64,000 bases of DNA from Lingula anatina (Eukaryota; Brachiopoda; Lingulata; Lingulida; Lingulidae): contig NW_019775536.1 in assembly GCF_001039355.2 (NCBI RefSeq), positions 571,543-635,542 on the forward strand, given 5' to 3'. Of this stretch, positions 25,899 to 38,198 are shown piece by piece; the first letter of the stretch is position 1; each line of letters opens with the position of its first letter. A model generated the notes under the pieces. The model was given only the letters and a program-made list of their open reading frames with translations. It made no database searches and was not told where the DNA came from. The position numbers and the translations under genes are program-made.

Positions 25899-28800
25899 AC
25901 AAGCTTCTAAAATTAGGAAGCTAGGGTTATTTCACTCCAAGGCTCAATCGATAAGTGCTAGCAATTATCCTGTTTTGAAGCACTTATCAACGTGAGTGAA
26001 ATAAGATTTCTGCCACTTAATCGACGTTTTCAGGTAGCATTGGCCCGGATTAACTGGTGTATATTATTTCATTTTAACATATCTTTTAATGTGGGGCTTT
26101 TTTCAACATTTAAGCCGAATATTTTTTAAATAGTCATCTGTGTAAATTATTGTTTGAAAAGAAAAGAGAAGTGATTAAACGTGAATCAAATGGAATTACT
26201 CTTCCTCTTTCGACGATAGTGATGTGACCTGACGGAAGGCACTATATATATGGAAGGGGGGAGGGGAGGAATTCTAATATGATAATAACTAAACACCATA
26301 TTCTTTTACGTAGACAGTGAACTTGTGTCAAAATAACGCATTCAATCGAGTCGCTAACAAATAAATCAGCAAAGATGATTTTCTTCATTTTTTTTTCTTT
26401 CTTAACCAAAAATAGAAGGAAGAACTGCGTTGGTGTTATTGACTAATATACTGAATGAGAGAAACACCATACAAACTTTTGACATTTATTTCTATCTACT
26501 TTTTATCCTTTTTTTATGGACATTTTTGCCGTGGTACAGAAACCGCAGCGATGGACCGCAGAGAGGGCCGTGGTTGCCCAAGCAGCACTAATGAGCCTGA
26601 GGGAAGAGGGCCCCTTGAGGTTACTCCACCTTTGGAGACGGTCCCCTGTCGCGGGTGAACGCACCTGAACTAAAACACCTTTCCGAAGACAAAGACAAAC
26701 CGGAATTCATCAGCTTCTTGGTTGTGGTTGAAAAGTGAAGATAATAAGTACGGTTCAACAGACCGTGACACGGCTCAGTGGATTTTTCTACCTGTCTGTT
26801 TTTTTCTGTGGTCGCTGATTTCTCTGACGTTTATATTATATCATATATGGCTTTTAGCAGAAACTGTGGCGAGTCATGCGCTGGAGAGTTTTTGTAAAGT
26901 TACTATTTGACATCATAAATCACCTTTTGATGCCCAGGTCAATTAAAGCGTCAATATGTACGATCTGTCCAGTTTCTTTAAATATTTGCAAGAATCAGTA
27001 TTGCTCTTTGGTTTTGCATTCGGTTTTATGAGTTGTTATATTCATGGTGTTATGCACGCATTTTCGTTTTTATGTTCATTACTCTATTGAATTAGTCTCT
27101 ACATATGGTCAAAATATGGTTGCATCCAATAATCTGTACACACGCTTTAAATGAGATATTTATTCAACCAACTTACTTTAATTTCAATTTTATCTTTTAT
27201 GGTCTACATTATATCCTTTAAAACGCGCGTGAACTATTAAAAAAATAAATAATCATTATAATAAATCATGTATAATTTTTCACGAAACTAAAAGAAAAAC
27301 CATATTTCATAATAATAAATATTTATAATTAATCAACACCTTAATTTTATTTGTAAACACTTTTATTTTAATGTTTTATATTTACCGTAAAGTCGAAACA
27401 CTATATAAGTTTATACGCTAAGCTTACTTTATAAGATTTTACATACTATTTTACGTTATTATTCCTTCCGTGACATCGTTTTGTCATCGTATAAATTCTG
27501 CAAATTAAGTTCTCTCCTCACCAACGTAGATCAGTAGCTCTGATAACAGGTGTGCTTGCTTATTGTATTTTTTGTTATTACAGGTAAAAAGAGTTTAGAC
27601 TTTTTTTACGCACAATAAAGTCTGACATCAAGTGGGTGGCGCACAGGACGGCGCGCAAATATAAAAGATAAAAAACGCACGAAAAATGTTCTTATTTTCT
27701 CATGCACATATACATGGGTAACCTTATGTCCAATTATGACGATGAATCATTCGAAGTATTAATTTCTTTGAAATTTTCATCCTGAAATTTAATAGCCCAA
27801 AGGGGGTGATAGCGGTAGGTGGGGGATGTCATGCTTTTTGATTCATAGTCCAGGAAGTAGCAGCCTAGGTTAGGATTAGAAGAACCGCAGCCTTTATTGT
27901 TTTGATGCGTCAAGTCACGCTTTACCTGTACTTTTGTACGAAACAGACAAACCCCAAGTTCCCGCGCTTAAGGCAAATATCCATCCACTGGCTCTTTTAC
28001 ATCAACTAGTAAAAGTAATGTTTAGTCAAAAGGGGCGAAAAGGTTTCCTAGATTTCAGGATAAAGAAATAAAAACAAATACTAATACACAAGCTCATCTT
28101 TACAGGATTTCATATTCGCCACAATTTGCAGGTTATAATCATACAAAATGTCATCCAAGGTTTCGGTCTCTTCACTTGACTTTGGCCACAAAGCTACAAT
28201 TATTAAAATGAGTAACAGTAAAACAAAATAATCGAAATTTTAGGGAACGTCCCAACGTTAATAACTACTGATTAGAGAAAGACACATCGTCACAAAAAAA
28301 ATGCCCAGATTTGTCCTCTTTTCAGGGGCAACGCGCAGGTGTTTGTTAAGACGGATACGTGAGTCGAGGGTGGTGTCATAATTATAGTGTCTTATTTCCA
28401 AGATGTACATATGTCCAATGGCATCGTTGGGACCAAAATGACAATATCTAGACCACTATGGTGACAATCAGAGAGAGAGAGACGGAACCATTATGATGCG
28501 CACGTTTCTGGTTACGGTATTGCAAATGCCAGATTTTGACATTTGAATGTTTGTCAAATTTTAGTCACAACATTGATATTTGCCAAAGTTCCGGGAATGA
28601 CGACCGCAGGCGAGACTGTTTCAACACGCTGTATAGTCGTCTACCGCCCTAAGGGATCAACGCCCTGCAACGGTTTTTTACACTGAACGCACTTTAAACA
28701 ATTTACAGCCGAGACAAATTAAACATGAAATGGTTTAAATTACGTCATCAACTGACTTGATTATATTGGTTCTACTAACTAAGCGATATTGACATTTGAT

Positions 28801-30136
28801 TGATTTAGATCTGTTACTTATAATTTTTGTAAACCTGTATTAGAATTATGGATGTAAAAAGGCTATGTCGTTTTTTTTAACTTTCCCCATGCTCCTTAAA
28901 CCAAAACGATATTACAAAACCGAAAATAACAGACTTAAGCATCAGAAAAAAAGGGATCAACGGGTTAATACTCAATATTACAAACAAAAAAGAAAGATGC
29001 AAAATCGCCCAAATCCAAGGCACAATACGATGGGTTAGGCTTCGCTGAAAGGGTTTGCTCTCCATGCTAATGCACATAGTTTCGAAAAAGTCAGTAAAGA
29101 ATAATCATATACATTTTACTGTCTCAAACTGAACCAAACCTCAAATGTTTACTAGAATCCGCAAAGTAAACACACGTACACTAATATATGTTTTATTTAG
29201 TTAATTGAGGTCACTCGTGCAGACAAACTGTAGATTACAAACCGTAAACGTTTTTAAAATAAGTACGTAATACTTGTGATCGATGATCTTTGGCATTGCT
29301 TGATTTTTAGTCTTGGTATTTGTCAACTCGTATAAAAAGATTGAACATTAACCTATTGTGCATTCTTTTTATGAGTTTATCCATTATATTTGATCAATGA
29401 TTCGTTATTTTTCTTAATGTTTGGTGTAGTTTTGATTGATACAACTATAGCGTGTGTAAGGTAAAATCTGTCGCTTATGCCTTCATCTTTGCTGCATCCT
29501 TGAGAGACGTAAAATGTATGTGTATAATAGCGCGGATTAAAAACATTATCTTCTGAAATCCGTGGAAGAATTAATAGATTCCAGCAATGTGACTCACGCA
29601 ATTAATCATTATGTCCTGCGCTGACACACTAAGGACTCGTTTGGTTAGTTTGTTAACCGAGTCGATGAACTGAAAACAAAATGTCAATTTATTTACTTAT
29701 TTGTCTCGTAAGGGATGTCGGGTGATTCAGGGTGCATAGCTTGCCATCGAAGAGAAACACTTTTTGACGTGGTCAAACGCGCATTTACACGAGAAATAAT
29801 AGAAATTTTTTGGCGATTTCAAGAAATAATTGAGGACATGGCGTCCTCTCCCTTGCGTTTACAAAATACTGGATCCGTTCGTGACAAACTTAACATAACT
29901 GGCGACTCATCCACACTTGTCATGGCTTGTCTTGGTCTGATGGCAAAGCGTTTGTATAAAGTGGATCGTCTGCGTGGTTCAGTTTGTGGCATGTTGACGT
30001 CACAATACCCGTATTTTGCAGTGCAGCGTTTTTAATTACTTGGCAGAACTCATCACAGAGAAGATGCTTCCAAATGAATTGATAAACGAAATAGATAAAT
30101 AGATATGAATATATACATGCAAAAAATCAATATAAA
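25899..30136. other. Intergenic desert
   Basis: Mostly AT-rich. A 106-codon ORF at 29715-30035 lacks any recognisable domain. A moderately GC-rich patch lies at 26540-26700. Confidence 0.5.
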
Positions 30137-30346
30137 TCTCTCTCTCTCTCTCTCTCTCTCCACAGTCAAAAAGGTGAACAGTTTGACAGTGAGCTGAACA
30201 AAGAATAGACCGCCTTCAGCAATGACAAAAAATCCCGTGTCTTCTTTTAAGTTAAACGAAGTTTAAAAAATACATGCTTCAATGCTACAATGTGTTATGG
30301 AATATGTGTTTCTCACGGTCAATGTTAAGTATTGCTATCTTACTTC
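30137..30346 (+). repeat. Third duplicated block, copy E
   Basis: Begins with a CT microsatellite (30137-30160), then a block of about 185 bp that recurs after the N at 30347. Divergence from copy F is visibly higher than in the other two pairs (many substitutions and small indels). It could be a divergent allele or an older tandem repeat. Confidence 0.7.
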
Positions 30347-30347
30347 N
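30347..30347. other. Assembly gap (single N)
   Basis: A single N falls at the CT microsatellite boundary between copies E and F. Confidence 0.8.
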
Positions 30348-30545
30348 CTCTCTCTCTCTCCACAGCCAAAAAGGGGAAAAGTTTGACAGTGAGGTGAACA
30401 ATGAATAGACCCTCTCAGGCAATAACGAAAAAATCCGTGTCTTCTTTAAAGTTAAACGAAGTTTAAAAAATTCATGCTTCAACCTACAATACGTGTGATG
30501 GAATATGTGTTTCTCTCGGTCAATGTAAAGTGTTGTTGGCTGTTT
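30348..30545 (+). repeat. Third duplicated block, copy F
   Basis: Restarts at the CT microsatellite and repeats copy E until about 30545, where the sequences part. Confidence 0.7.
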
Positions 30546-30936
30546 TCTTATGTCAGGGTCCAAAAATATCAATTTATCAATATCGTATTTTGAAAATTAT
30601 TTTAATACTTACTCTTTAAATTTCAGTTTGGAGTGTATTCTTTATATTATAATATATTATGATGGCATTCATCTGATTTAAAAACTGTCATATTTGTCGC
30701 AAATGACTAATATTAATGATAATTTTTTCTGCCATTATCGTTTCCCGAAATAAAATTTTAAAAAAATGGAGAGATATCAGTGTCTGGATTTTGTTTCACA
30801 GTCTCATGTCTTTCTTTGTCACGCGTGGAGTGCAGAAACTGAGCCGTTTTAATAAAACCAGTCATGGAAGGTTCTGTGCATATAGGTGCACGACAAAAAT
30901 ATTTTTTCCGTTCATAACAATGGTACCTTTGGGCGT

Positions 30937-31139
30937 ATTCCCAGAGCTTTTAGATCGATCTATCCCCGCGGGGAGTCTCACTAGATTACTGTCAGATAAT
31001 CCGGCTTAAATGTCCGTCCCGCCTACTACAAGCTGTAAGGGGGTAATTAACTTTCGTGTCCGCTCGGCTGACAGCTATTTAGCGTGAACCCCCAGGGAGT
31101 TAGGTCGATCTAAAGTAGATCGATCTAATCTCTGGGAAT
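30937..31139. mobile_element. MITE-like element with terminal inverted repeats (about 203 bp)
   Basis: The left end reads ATTCCCAGAG, a short insert, then TTAGATCGATCTA (30937-30962). The right end is its reverse complement, TAGATCGATCTAATCTCTGGGAAT (31116-31139). An internal extra copy of the end (31090-31112) forms a near-perfect hairpin with the right end across a 3-nt loop. TAGATCGATCTA is itself palindromic, and a CCCCGCGGGG palindrome sits at 30964-30973. No coding capacity. No clear target-site duplication is visible, so the exact ends are uncertain. Confidence 0.5.
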
Positions 31140-31975
31140 GGGGTCTTTGACTGCAGTTTTTGTTTTTGCATATGATCATAGCTCAGAGCCTCTTTCATCC
31201 GTTTTAATAAATGTAAAATGGTATAATTAATATCAGAAACATTGTCTGTTATTTGTTTCTTGCGTTATAGAACTCTTTTGTCGTCTTAACACTTTGACCG
31301 GGTCTGCATATATATAATCTCTTTCTCTCTTCGAATCATTTTTAAATAAAACAACAATGTAGTGGCTAACGGATCACATATACCAAGTAATCGGAATATT
31401 AATCAACAGTCACCGTATCTACTTGTATTTTCCCCTATGAAGTCGGTGTTTTATTTTCCTGGGCCTAACTAAAAAATGACACCTTCATCGTAGCTTAACC
31501 GACTTCATCATCCGCTGTAACCCGACACGGCAGAGCTCCTTGCGACACCTGCATGCCAGGAATGCCTGGCTCTCGATAACGCCGGGCAAATGGCGTTTTA
31601 ATTTCCTTTTTACCCGGGGAAACCGGTCGGGCAGATAGATAGATGTTCGAACCGAAATGAAATGCACTGGTTGAAAATGACAAGGTGAAATTTACAGTGT
31701 GAAATGAACAGGTGAACATGCCGCGTGGAAAGCACGTGAGAAGTTTATATTATCAAAGTAAACCGAACAGATTGGGAGAGGGGGGAAGTAAAACAAAGTG
31801 TGGAGATTGTGGAGGAAAGAGATCGAATGGGATGAGATACTGAGCTGAAATGAAATGAATTAAAAGATACAAAAAGCTGTGACTTATGCATTAGTGTGAA
31901 CGTATATAAGTCACCGAAAGGAAATATAAAGTCGTAACCGGCAAGAGACCACATCAACCATGTATGCAAATGAAG

Positions 31976-32063
31976 CGAGAGAGAAAGAGAGAGCGAGAAA
32001 GAGAGAGAGAGAGAGAGAAAGAGAGAGAAAATGTGTGTGTGTATGTGTGTGTGTGTTTGTGTG
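31976..32063. repeat. GA array followed by GT array
   Basis: An imperfect GA array (to about 32030) passes into GT. ORFs overlapping it are repeat artefacts. An ATGCAAAT octamer overlaps the left edge. Confidence 0.95.
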
Positions 32064-32261
32064 CATGTTTGAGGATGGGGTTTGGTTGTCGAAACCAGCA
32101 TCCAAACATGACACCTTGTTATGTCAAGCAATATAAACACGTTTGCAATAATACCTGATGAAATGAACAAATCGAAATTGACAAGTTGGAAATTAACAAG
32201 GCTGAAATGAGCATGATGTATGGTTTCTGTCCCAGAGGACAGATCAAAAACACGTGCTTCA

Positions 32262-32280
32262 CTCTCTCTCTCTCTCTCTC
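32262..32280. repeat. CT microsatellite
   Basis: A pure CT run. Confidence 0.95.
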
Positions 32281-32999
32281 GATCTCTCTGATTTAATGGC
32301 AGGTTATAGATTGAGATAGAACTATGAACGAACGCAGTTAATGTTTCTAGCGAAGCGGCGCTCTTCTGTCTCGGAGTCCACAAAGCTGGTGGTTAGGCCT
32401 ACCAGACAAATATAAAATGCAAAACCAAAATCTTTGCAAATTGTTTGATTTCAAGACATAATTTCGGACTGTTACTAAAAATGTTCGGCTCCTCTAAGGA
32501 GGGAAGAAAGAGCACCGAATCGACATCATAAATATCTAGAATTTGCAGGGTCCCTATGTCAGTTATATTGATAGCTGTAAATGGTGATTTAAAGAAGTGC
32601 AATGTCAAAAGAATAGATATACTTGCCATAATGGTGCCATTGTACGAATATCCATTTGCCTTGTGGTTTACTTCTGTGTAACTTTTAGTCATCACTTCAT
32701 GATTCTACAGGCAGTTTTCTCCCACTCTGTCCGTATTGATGTGCTTGCCTGAAATACAAAAAAAAAAAGAAAAAGTAAAAACTTGTTGTACTTTCCCATC
32801 ACACTAGAAAAAATATTTTCAATGTATAATGTGAAACCAGTCTGATGTTTTTCTTAAATATCAGAGCCTGTGTTACAGATATAACTTACACTCACAGTAA
32901 TTAGAATAACTCCAAAAGAAATATCTTGTTTGATAATTATTTGTTAAATTATATGCAACTTTTATCCCAGCCGACAAATTTCAATAAAAACTATCTGGC

Positions 33000-33000
<1 letters not shown>

Positions 33001-33045
<45 letters not shown>
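33001..33045. repeat. GATA tetranucleotide array
   Basis: About 11 GATA units without interruption, about 120 bp before X-box element copy 2. Confidence 0.95.
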
Positions 33046-33046
<1 letters not shown>

Positions 33047-33163
33047 CATCTGGGAAGGGAAGATAAGAAATTCAGTCAATTTGGACTAAAAAAAGGCTAC
33101 CACATGGAAGCCAGAGCAGTCCGGGCGGAAAATACTTATATTAATGTTTTGTATTGGTGAAGC

Positions 33164-33219
33164 GTTGCCTAAGCAACAGCTACGTTGTGCTAATTCAACC
33201 TTAAGCTGGCGAACGCTTA
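33164..33219 (+). promoter_or_regulatory. X-box plus shared-word element, copy 2
   Basis: GTTGCCTAAGCAAC (33164-33177) fits the RFX X-box consensus. TTGTGCTAATTCAACC (33185-33200) matches copy 1 at 14 of 16 positions. After an 8-bp spacer comes GCGAACGCTTA (33209-33219), matching copy 1 with one inserted base. The gap between the X-box and the second word is 20 bp shorter than in copy 1. The flanks are not similar. Confidence 0.45.
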
Positions 33220-33432
33220 CATCTCCTGTTTACGGGCTGTCCCATTAAATACCTGTCTTCTTCACTTACGACAATTAACTTAACGGTGATAGTCTGTTCA
33301 GGGCAATACTGCAAGAGTCATTTAAATTTGCTACTCCGTGTCGGTGACAGCTGTGGGGGATGTTACAGCGATATTCATTGTAATTACACGACTTTGAGCG
33401 ACAAGCACTGCCCAGAAGCGGTGTTTTCAAGT

Positions 33433-33488
33433 AACAACAACAAAAACAAAAACAGCAAAAACAACAACAACAACAATAAAAATAATAG
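33433..33488. repeat. AAC/AAAAC-rich array
   Basis: Imperfect AAC trinucleotides; explains the Asn/Lys-rich and Cys-rich ORFs here. Confidence 0.9.
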
Positions 33489-34019
33489 TATCTATGGTGA
33501 AATTTCTTATTGTAAAAAGGGTGACTAAAGGGGCTATACCAGCTGAGGACTCGATACGTCATGCCTCAGGTAAACGAGTTTCATTTGTATAGAAAGATAA
33601 ACCTTTTTCCTCAGTACTTATATAAAAAATAAAGTATCATGTGCAAATTATCTTGAATTAACCGCAAAAAAAGGAGAAAGAGTTTTAACAAAAGCTTAAA
33701 ATGACAGCCGTGTGCGATTTTTGTGAAAGACAGTCGAAATGATGATCTCTCACGTGCGAACGAAATTATGTATTGAAATATTAACAGCAACGCCATGTGT
33801 TTTCAGATCTGCTCCGTGATCTATTGAAAAAACTTGATATTGATAATTAGATGCGATAAAATGCTTCAACTAGCAAAAGCGAAAGATCGTTGCCAGAGGC
33901 GGACTGCTCAGAAATTATCTGTAATATTATCTGTAATAAAACAATTTACAATTAGCTTTTAGACACGTACAAATGTAAGCTAGTGCTGCACGGCAATCCT
34001 GTTCGACATTACAGGAGTT

Positions 34020-34345
34020 GAATTGATGACTGTATACAAACTCTGCCAGCGGGCAGACGCAGTCATTCTCTGTCACGTCCAATTAATGCGGTCGCTCATC
34101 TATTGCTGTATAATTGATGGGGCGCGGTTGGCCTTTGTTTTAATTAAATGAAGACACTCGGCGAAGATCCCAGATTGTTAACGACAGGGTAATCAACGGA
34201 GCTTGCGTCAAGAGGATCGAGACCAATCATTATCTAAGTGAGATTACTGGATCAAATCAAGGCTCTTACAGCATCCAAATTAGAGAATCCAATTTACTGG
34301 AATACAAATTGATATTAAGTAAAGACAAGGCTGTTTCTAAATAAA
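34020..34345. promoter_or_regulatory. Candidate enhancer block with Sox plus homeodomain words
   Basis: A high-complexity stretch free of microsatellites. Contains CCTTTGTTTTAATTAAATG (34132-34150), a Sox core fused to a TAATTAAAT homeodomain/POU-like core, and several ATTA/TAAT words. No ORF. The contrast with the adjacent ATT array (34569-34620) is clear by eye. Confidence 0.35.
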
Positions 34346-34567
34346 CCCAATAGCCTTAGAAGCCCTGGGCGTTCTGAGGGTTAAGAGAATTAAATCATGT
34401 ACATACGGATACCTCTTTCCATGTCCGGAGTTTATTTTAATATTACTAATAAGTTATCATTTTTTTTTTATTTTTGGTCTCTGTTGAAATAAATCTTCTT
34501 ATTTAATTTGTTTGACTTAATTAATTTCATTCAAAATAATTACTATAATAATACTAATGATATTAAC

Positions 34568-34568
<1 letters not shown>

Positions 34569-34619
<51 letters not shown>

Positions 34620-34620
34620 T
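34569..34620. repeat. ATT trinucleotide array
   Basis: About 17 units. Confidence 0.95.
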
Positions 34621-34799
34621 TGTATGTCACTCTTGTTTGACAAAAGAGAGAGAGAGAGACGCAATGCTATAATATACCAATATTAATATTTTCTACATAA
34701 AATGTTCACGGTCGAGGATAAGTTCTATGGAAAATATATCAAAAACATCATGTAATAGAAAACCCCACAAAGAGGAACTGATGAGTGCATTAAACGGTC

Positions 34800-35000
34800 T
34801 CGGTCGGTGGCCAATTCTTTGTGTGACTCTAACATATGTCTAATTATAATTAAATGGCTTTAAATTCATGGGACGCGACAGCAGGTGAGAAAAATCAGAT
34901 CTAAGTTAATTGGGTCACGCGCGAAGCAACATTGAAAATTTGTCAACCCTAGAGCACGCGCCGGGCATTGAACCGTCCTACTGCCATTAACTCTATTTGT
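34800..35000. promoter_or_regulatory. Candidate enhancer block with Sox, E-box and homeodomain words
   Basis: CTTTGTG (34817-34823), CATATG (34833-34838) and TAATTATAATTAAATG (34841-34856) lie within 40 bp of one another. They are followed by a GC-richer segment to about 35000. Confidence 0.3.
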
Positions 35001-37030
35001 CGTTCATTCGAAGCCACCTTCTTTAACAAAATTACTCTCTTTTAAATATTTCTATTCGGTTGAACACGCGTACCTCCTTCACTGCCCCCAACAACATTGG
35101 CCTCTAGTCAAAAGGCGAGTTCTTTAAGAATAATTTAATCTGCCTCGACCCGTTGTTTCCCTTTTGTCGTCCCATCAATGAAACCCAATGATTTTTCCAT
35201 CAATATCACGACATGTTCATTCATTATAGAAAACCGCTGCTTTGCCCCAACTACCTCTTGTTGTTGATGCTTGCGACCTAGTTTTCGTAATTTTGTTTTG
35301 AATGTTACAAAATGCCTCGGATTGATCAGCTCGACCCTGCGATCGATGGAGAGTTTTGAAAGGAAGCACCTCGTAAGTCTTTGACATTGCGGGTGAAGTG
35401 AAAAGGGTGTCATGCACTGTTTAATATGTATAACGTTTGAATGGGAAACACAAATATACAACTCTTCTGTGACATACATTCATACCTGACAATACAATTT
35501 GTGAAAAACGATGCAATAATCAAAAAATTATTATCAAAAATGTTATGTTTGTCATCTACTCAAGTGGCAGTATGTCGCCGATGATTGTAGAAATTATCTG
35601 CATCATTTTTTCATCATTGAAACTGATAGAATTTGTAAAACGATCTTCCTCTTTCATTTTGGATACGTTTTGCCTCAGTGGTATCCAGTGTTTGTCAGAT
35701 TATTTTAAGTTATTATTTGCCTTCATAAAAAAAAAAACAATAACTTAAAACCCGAAACAAAAATACAGAAACAATGCCTCTATTTTGCTACTTGGTGACA
35801 AATCAAAATTTTTCCTAATATATTTTTCTTTTTCAGAATTCACAAGAAATTTGAGTGCTTGATCTCAGCCCCATAACATATTTATTTACAGGAAAACATA
35901 TGTTAAAGAAGAAGGAGATATTGGGGAAGAGCTTTAAATAGTACGTATCGAAGATCTTCTTGCGTCTTGAGTTAAAAAAAAGAGTGTCAGGTCTCAGAAA
36001 TAAAACAGTGCACATTTTTACCCTACGTCGATGGAATGAATACAAGAGTTCACATATCACATATATCCATCCAAACATATTGTTGCTGTATAAAGTTATA
36101 GATGACAGATATCACGAGTTTGAAAGCTCGGATAGTTAACGTGTGTTTATGATCAATCACCTATAATTTTGAACAGCATATTAATTTAGCCCTGTTCTGA
36201 TTATGACAATTACACATTTTAGACACAGTTAGCGCCATTAATGTTCTTTACATACGTTCAGATCATTTTGTATCCTGTGTAGGAAACCATGACCCACAGA
36301 AAATTACAGGAAAAAATAAAGCATGCTGCAAACGAAAGATACGGGCAGTAAACCATAGTGATTAAATTTCACAGCTCATAATTAATGCAAACGCCTGTCC
36401 CGTATTCTGCAACCGTTGCTCTATTTAACACGTAGAAACAGCTTGTTTTCGGGTTTTTCATTCTTTTTTCTCTTTCAGAAATACCTGGTTCAATGCCATG
36501 AACATTTAAAGAAATAATACTGTTGTTGTCAACTTGATAATACTTGTAACATCAAATACCATATTTTAAAAAATAGACGATTCCTCAAACAATTTCATTT
36601 AACGTCAAGTCTTATTAGGGGATTTTAGTATGAAAATAAATTTAAAAAACACACATACATATATGTTCTCCATTTATATTTTGTTTATATAAGTGCTCTG
36701 GTTTGATATTCTTCAAACCGTCAATTGTAAATAACTTTAACGGTGCCATTTTTTGAGACACTTGATTTTCTTTTAAAACAGACATTTAAAAAACAGGCAT
36801 AATTTTCTCTTTTCATAAACCAAAAAATACATAAACAATAACAAGCTATGCTGAGCTCAGAGTCACCCACTGTGCGCTTGCCTGTATTTCTTAATTTCTT
36901 CTTCTGGGCATATGAAGTTTAAACGCTTCTACCTCGATATATCGGTTTTGATATTCGCCATGAACTAAAACAGACAAATACTACCTAAATAAGTTACATT
37001 TGCATCTAAACAACCACTTACTCGTCGACA

Positions 37031-37051
37031 GCAGACGATCCGGGCAGACGA
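37031..37051 (-). repeat. Direct pair of TCGTCTGC words
   Basis: GCAGACGATC occurs at 37031 and again at 37044, a 13-bp period. An exact POU octamer (36998-37005) lies 25 bp upstream. Confidence 0.6.
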
Positions 37052-38134
37052 TCGGTGTGCCAGCACATTTTCCCGCCTTAATGGTGAAATTAGAACGCGA
37101 TATAAATACGTTATGTTTTCATTAGCTGTGTAATAAAATAATAATGTTCACAAATTCCCTTTGATTCGTATTCATACTGGCTGTCAGAATAAGAGGAAAC
37201 TGATAGCGCATTAACGCAAAGCTTTAAGATTAGGTTTAAACACTTTCTATTTTATCTTTTCCGTGTAATTTGATATTACAGAGGGACACGAATGAGCTGT
37301 GCCTTCTACAGTGACAAAGGTGAAGACAAAGAAACATCTTTGAAATTAATAAAGCTGAATAATTTAATAGAATGTTTGATATCTTTCAAGCCACCATTTC
37401 CCCGTTGATGAAGAAATCAAGCGGTAATGAGACCGCGTTCTTCAAATATGGAAAAACAACTCTGCTTCTGTCACCCTGCCTGCATCAATCCGTGTCTCAA
37501 CAATATCATATCTAATCACACTTTATGAAAATAGAGGCGTTTGCAGAATACATTATTGATATCTCAAGTAAGCATCGAAGAAAATTCATCTCCAAGGTAA
37601 CGCATCTGGTTAGTCAATCTTAAATAGCGGTGTCAATTATTACAACAACCCTCCTATTTGCTTCATTTAAAAAAAATACGTAAAAAATGTTAGAAATGAA
37701 TTTCAACTAATTTGTTTGACAAAACTGAAAGTGAGTTCTTCACATGCAAACTATGTATTTCTCGGTAGCGGCAACGTTCGGCATGCTACCTTCCGCCTTC
37801 GATAATTATTCAACGTTAAGTTTTCTTGATTGCTTTCTCGATTTTCATCAAATGTGTAAACATGTATCACCAATGTATTCGGTTTTGCCCACGTTGTCGT
37901 CACCGCCACACAAAGTGAAGCAAAGGTTTGATTCCCTTAATCACGTCCAATGTCGACAAGCTGTAATTAGTAAATTGCCTCCAACAAACTTTGCTATTGA
38001 TAATATATGCAATTACACCGTTGTGTCTATATCCAAGTAATGGGAATAGGTATAGCTGCGGGCGTGTTTGTAATTTCGCTATTTAATAAAATAAAAACCT
38101 GTGAAATGTATATGTCAACAGAAGCTTACATGGC

Positions 38135-38198
38135 GTCCTGCAGTTTTGGCACGAAATGCTGAAAATCTTTTCAGCATATATATTTTATACTGCAGGAC
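38135..38198. repeat. Nested palindrome / long hairpin (64 bp)
   Basis: The outer arms GTCCTGCAGT (38135-38144) and ACTGCAGGAC (38189-38198) are perfectly complementary. The inner arms ATGCTGAAAA (38156-38165) and TTTTCAGCAT (38168-38177) are also perfect, with a 2-nt loop. The parts between the arms are both 11 nt, giving a symmetric internal loop. It could be a cruciform-forming relic or a small hairpin RNA; the tight loop is atypical for a pre-miRNA. Confidence 0.6.

Larger units (their letters stand above)
31140..33163. other. Intergenic desert with dense microsatellites
   Basis: GA/GT, CT and GATA arrays dominate. The 212-codon minus-strand ORF at 31745-32383 runs through the GA and GT arrays and is rejected as a gene. 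Confidence 0.5.

Noticed and set aside
29715-30035. 106-codon plus-strand ORF
   Set aside because: No recognisable domain and no supporting signals; chance ORF is the simplest explanation.
31555-31570. Short hairpin GCCAGG-AATG-CCTGGC
   Set aside because: Only 6-bp arms; expected by chance in 64 kb.
31745-32383. 212-codon minus-strand ORF
   Set aside because: Runs through GA and GT microsatellites and translates into Ser-Leu and Thr-His repeats; a repeat artefact.
33275-33562. Cys-rich minus-strand ORF resembling a cysteine-rich peptide
   Set aside because: The Cys/Phe run is the translation of the AAC array; no signal peptide.
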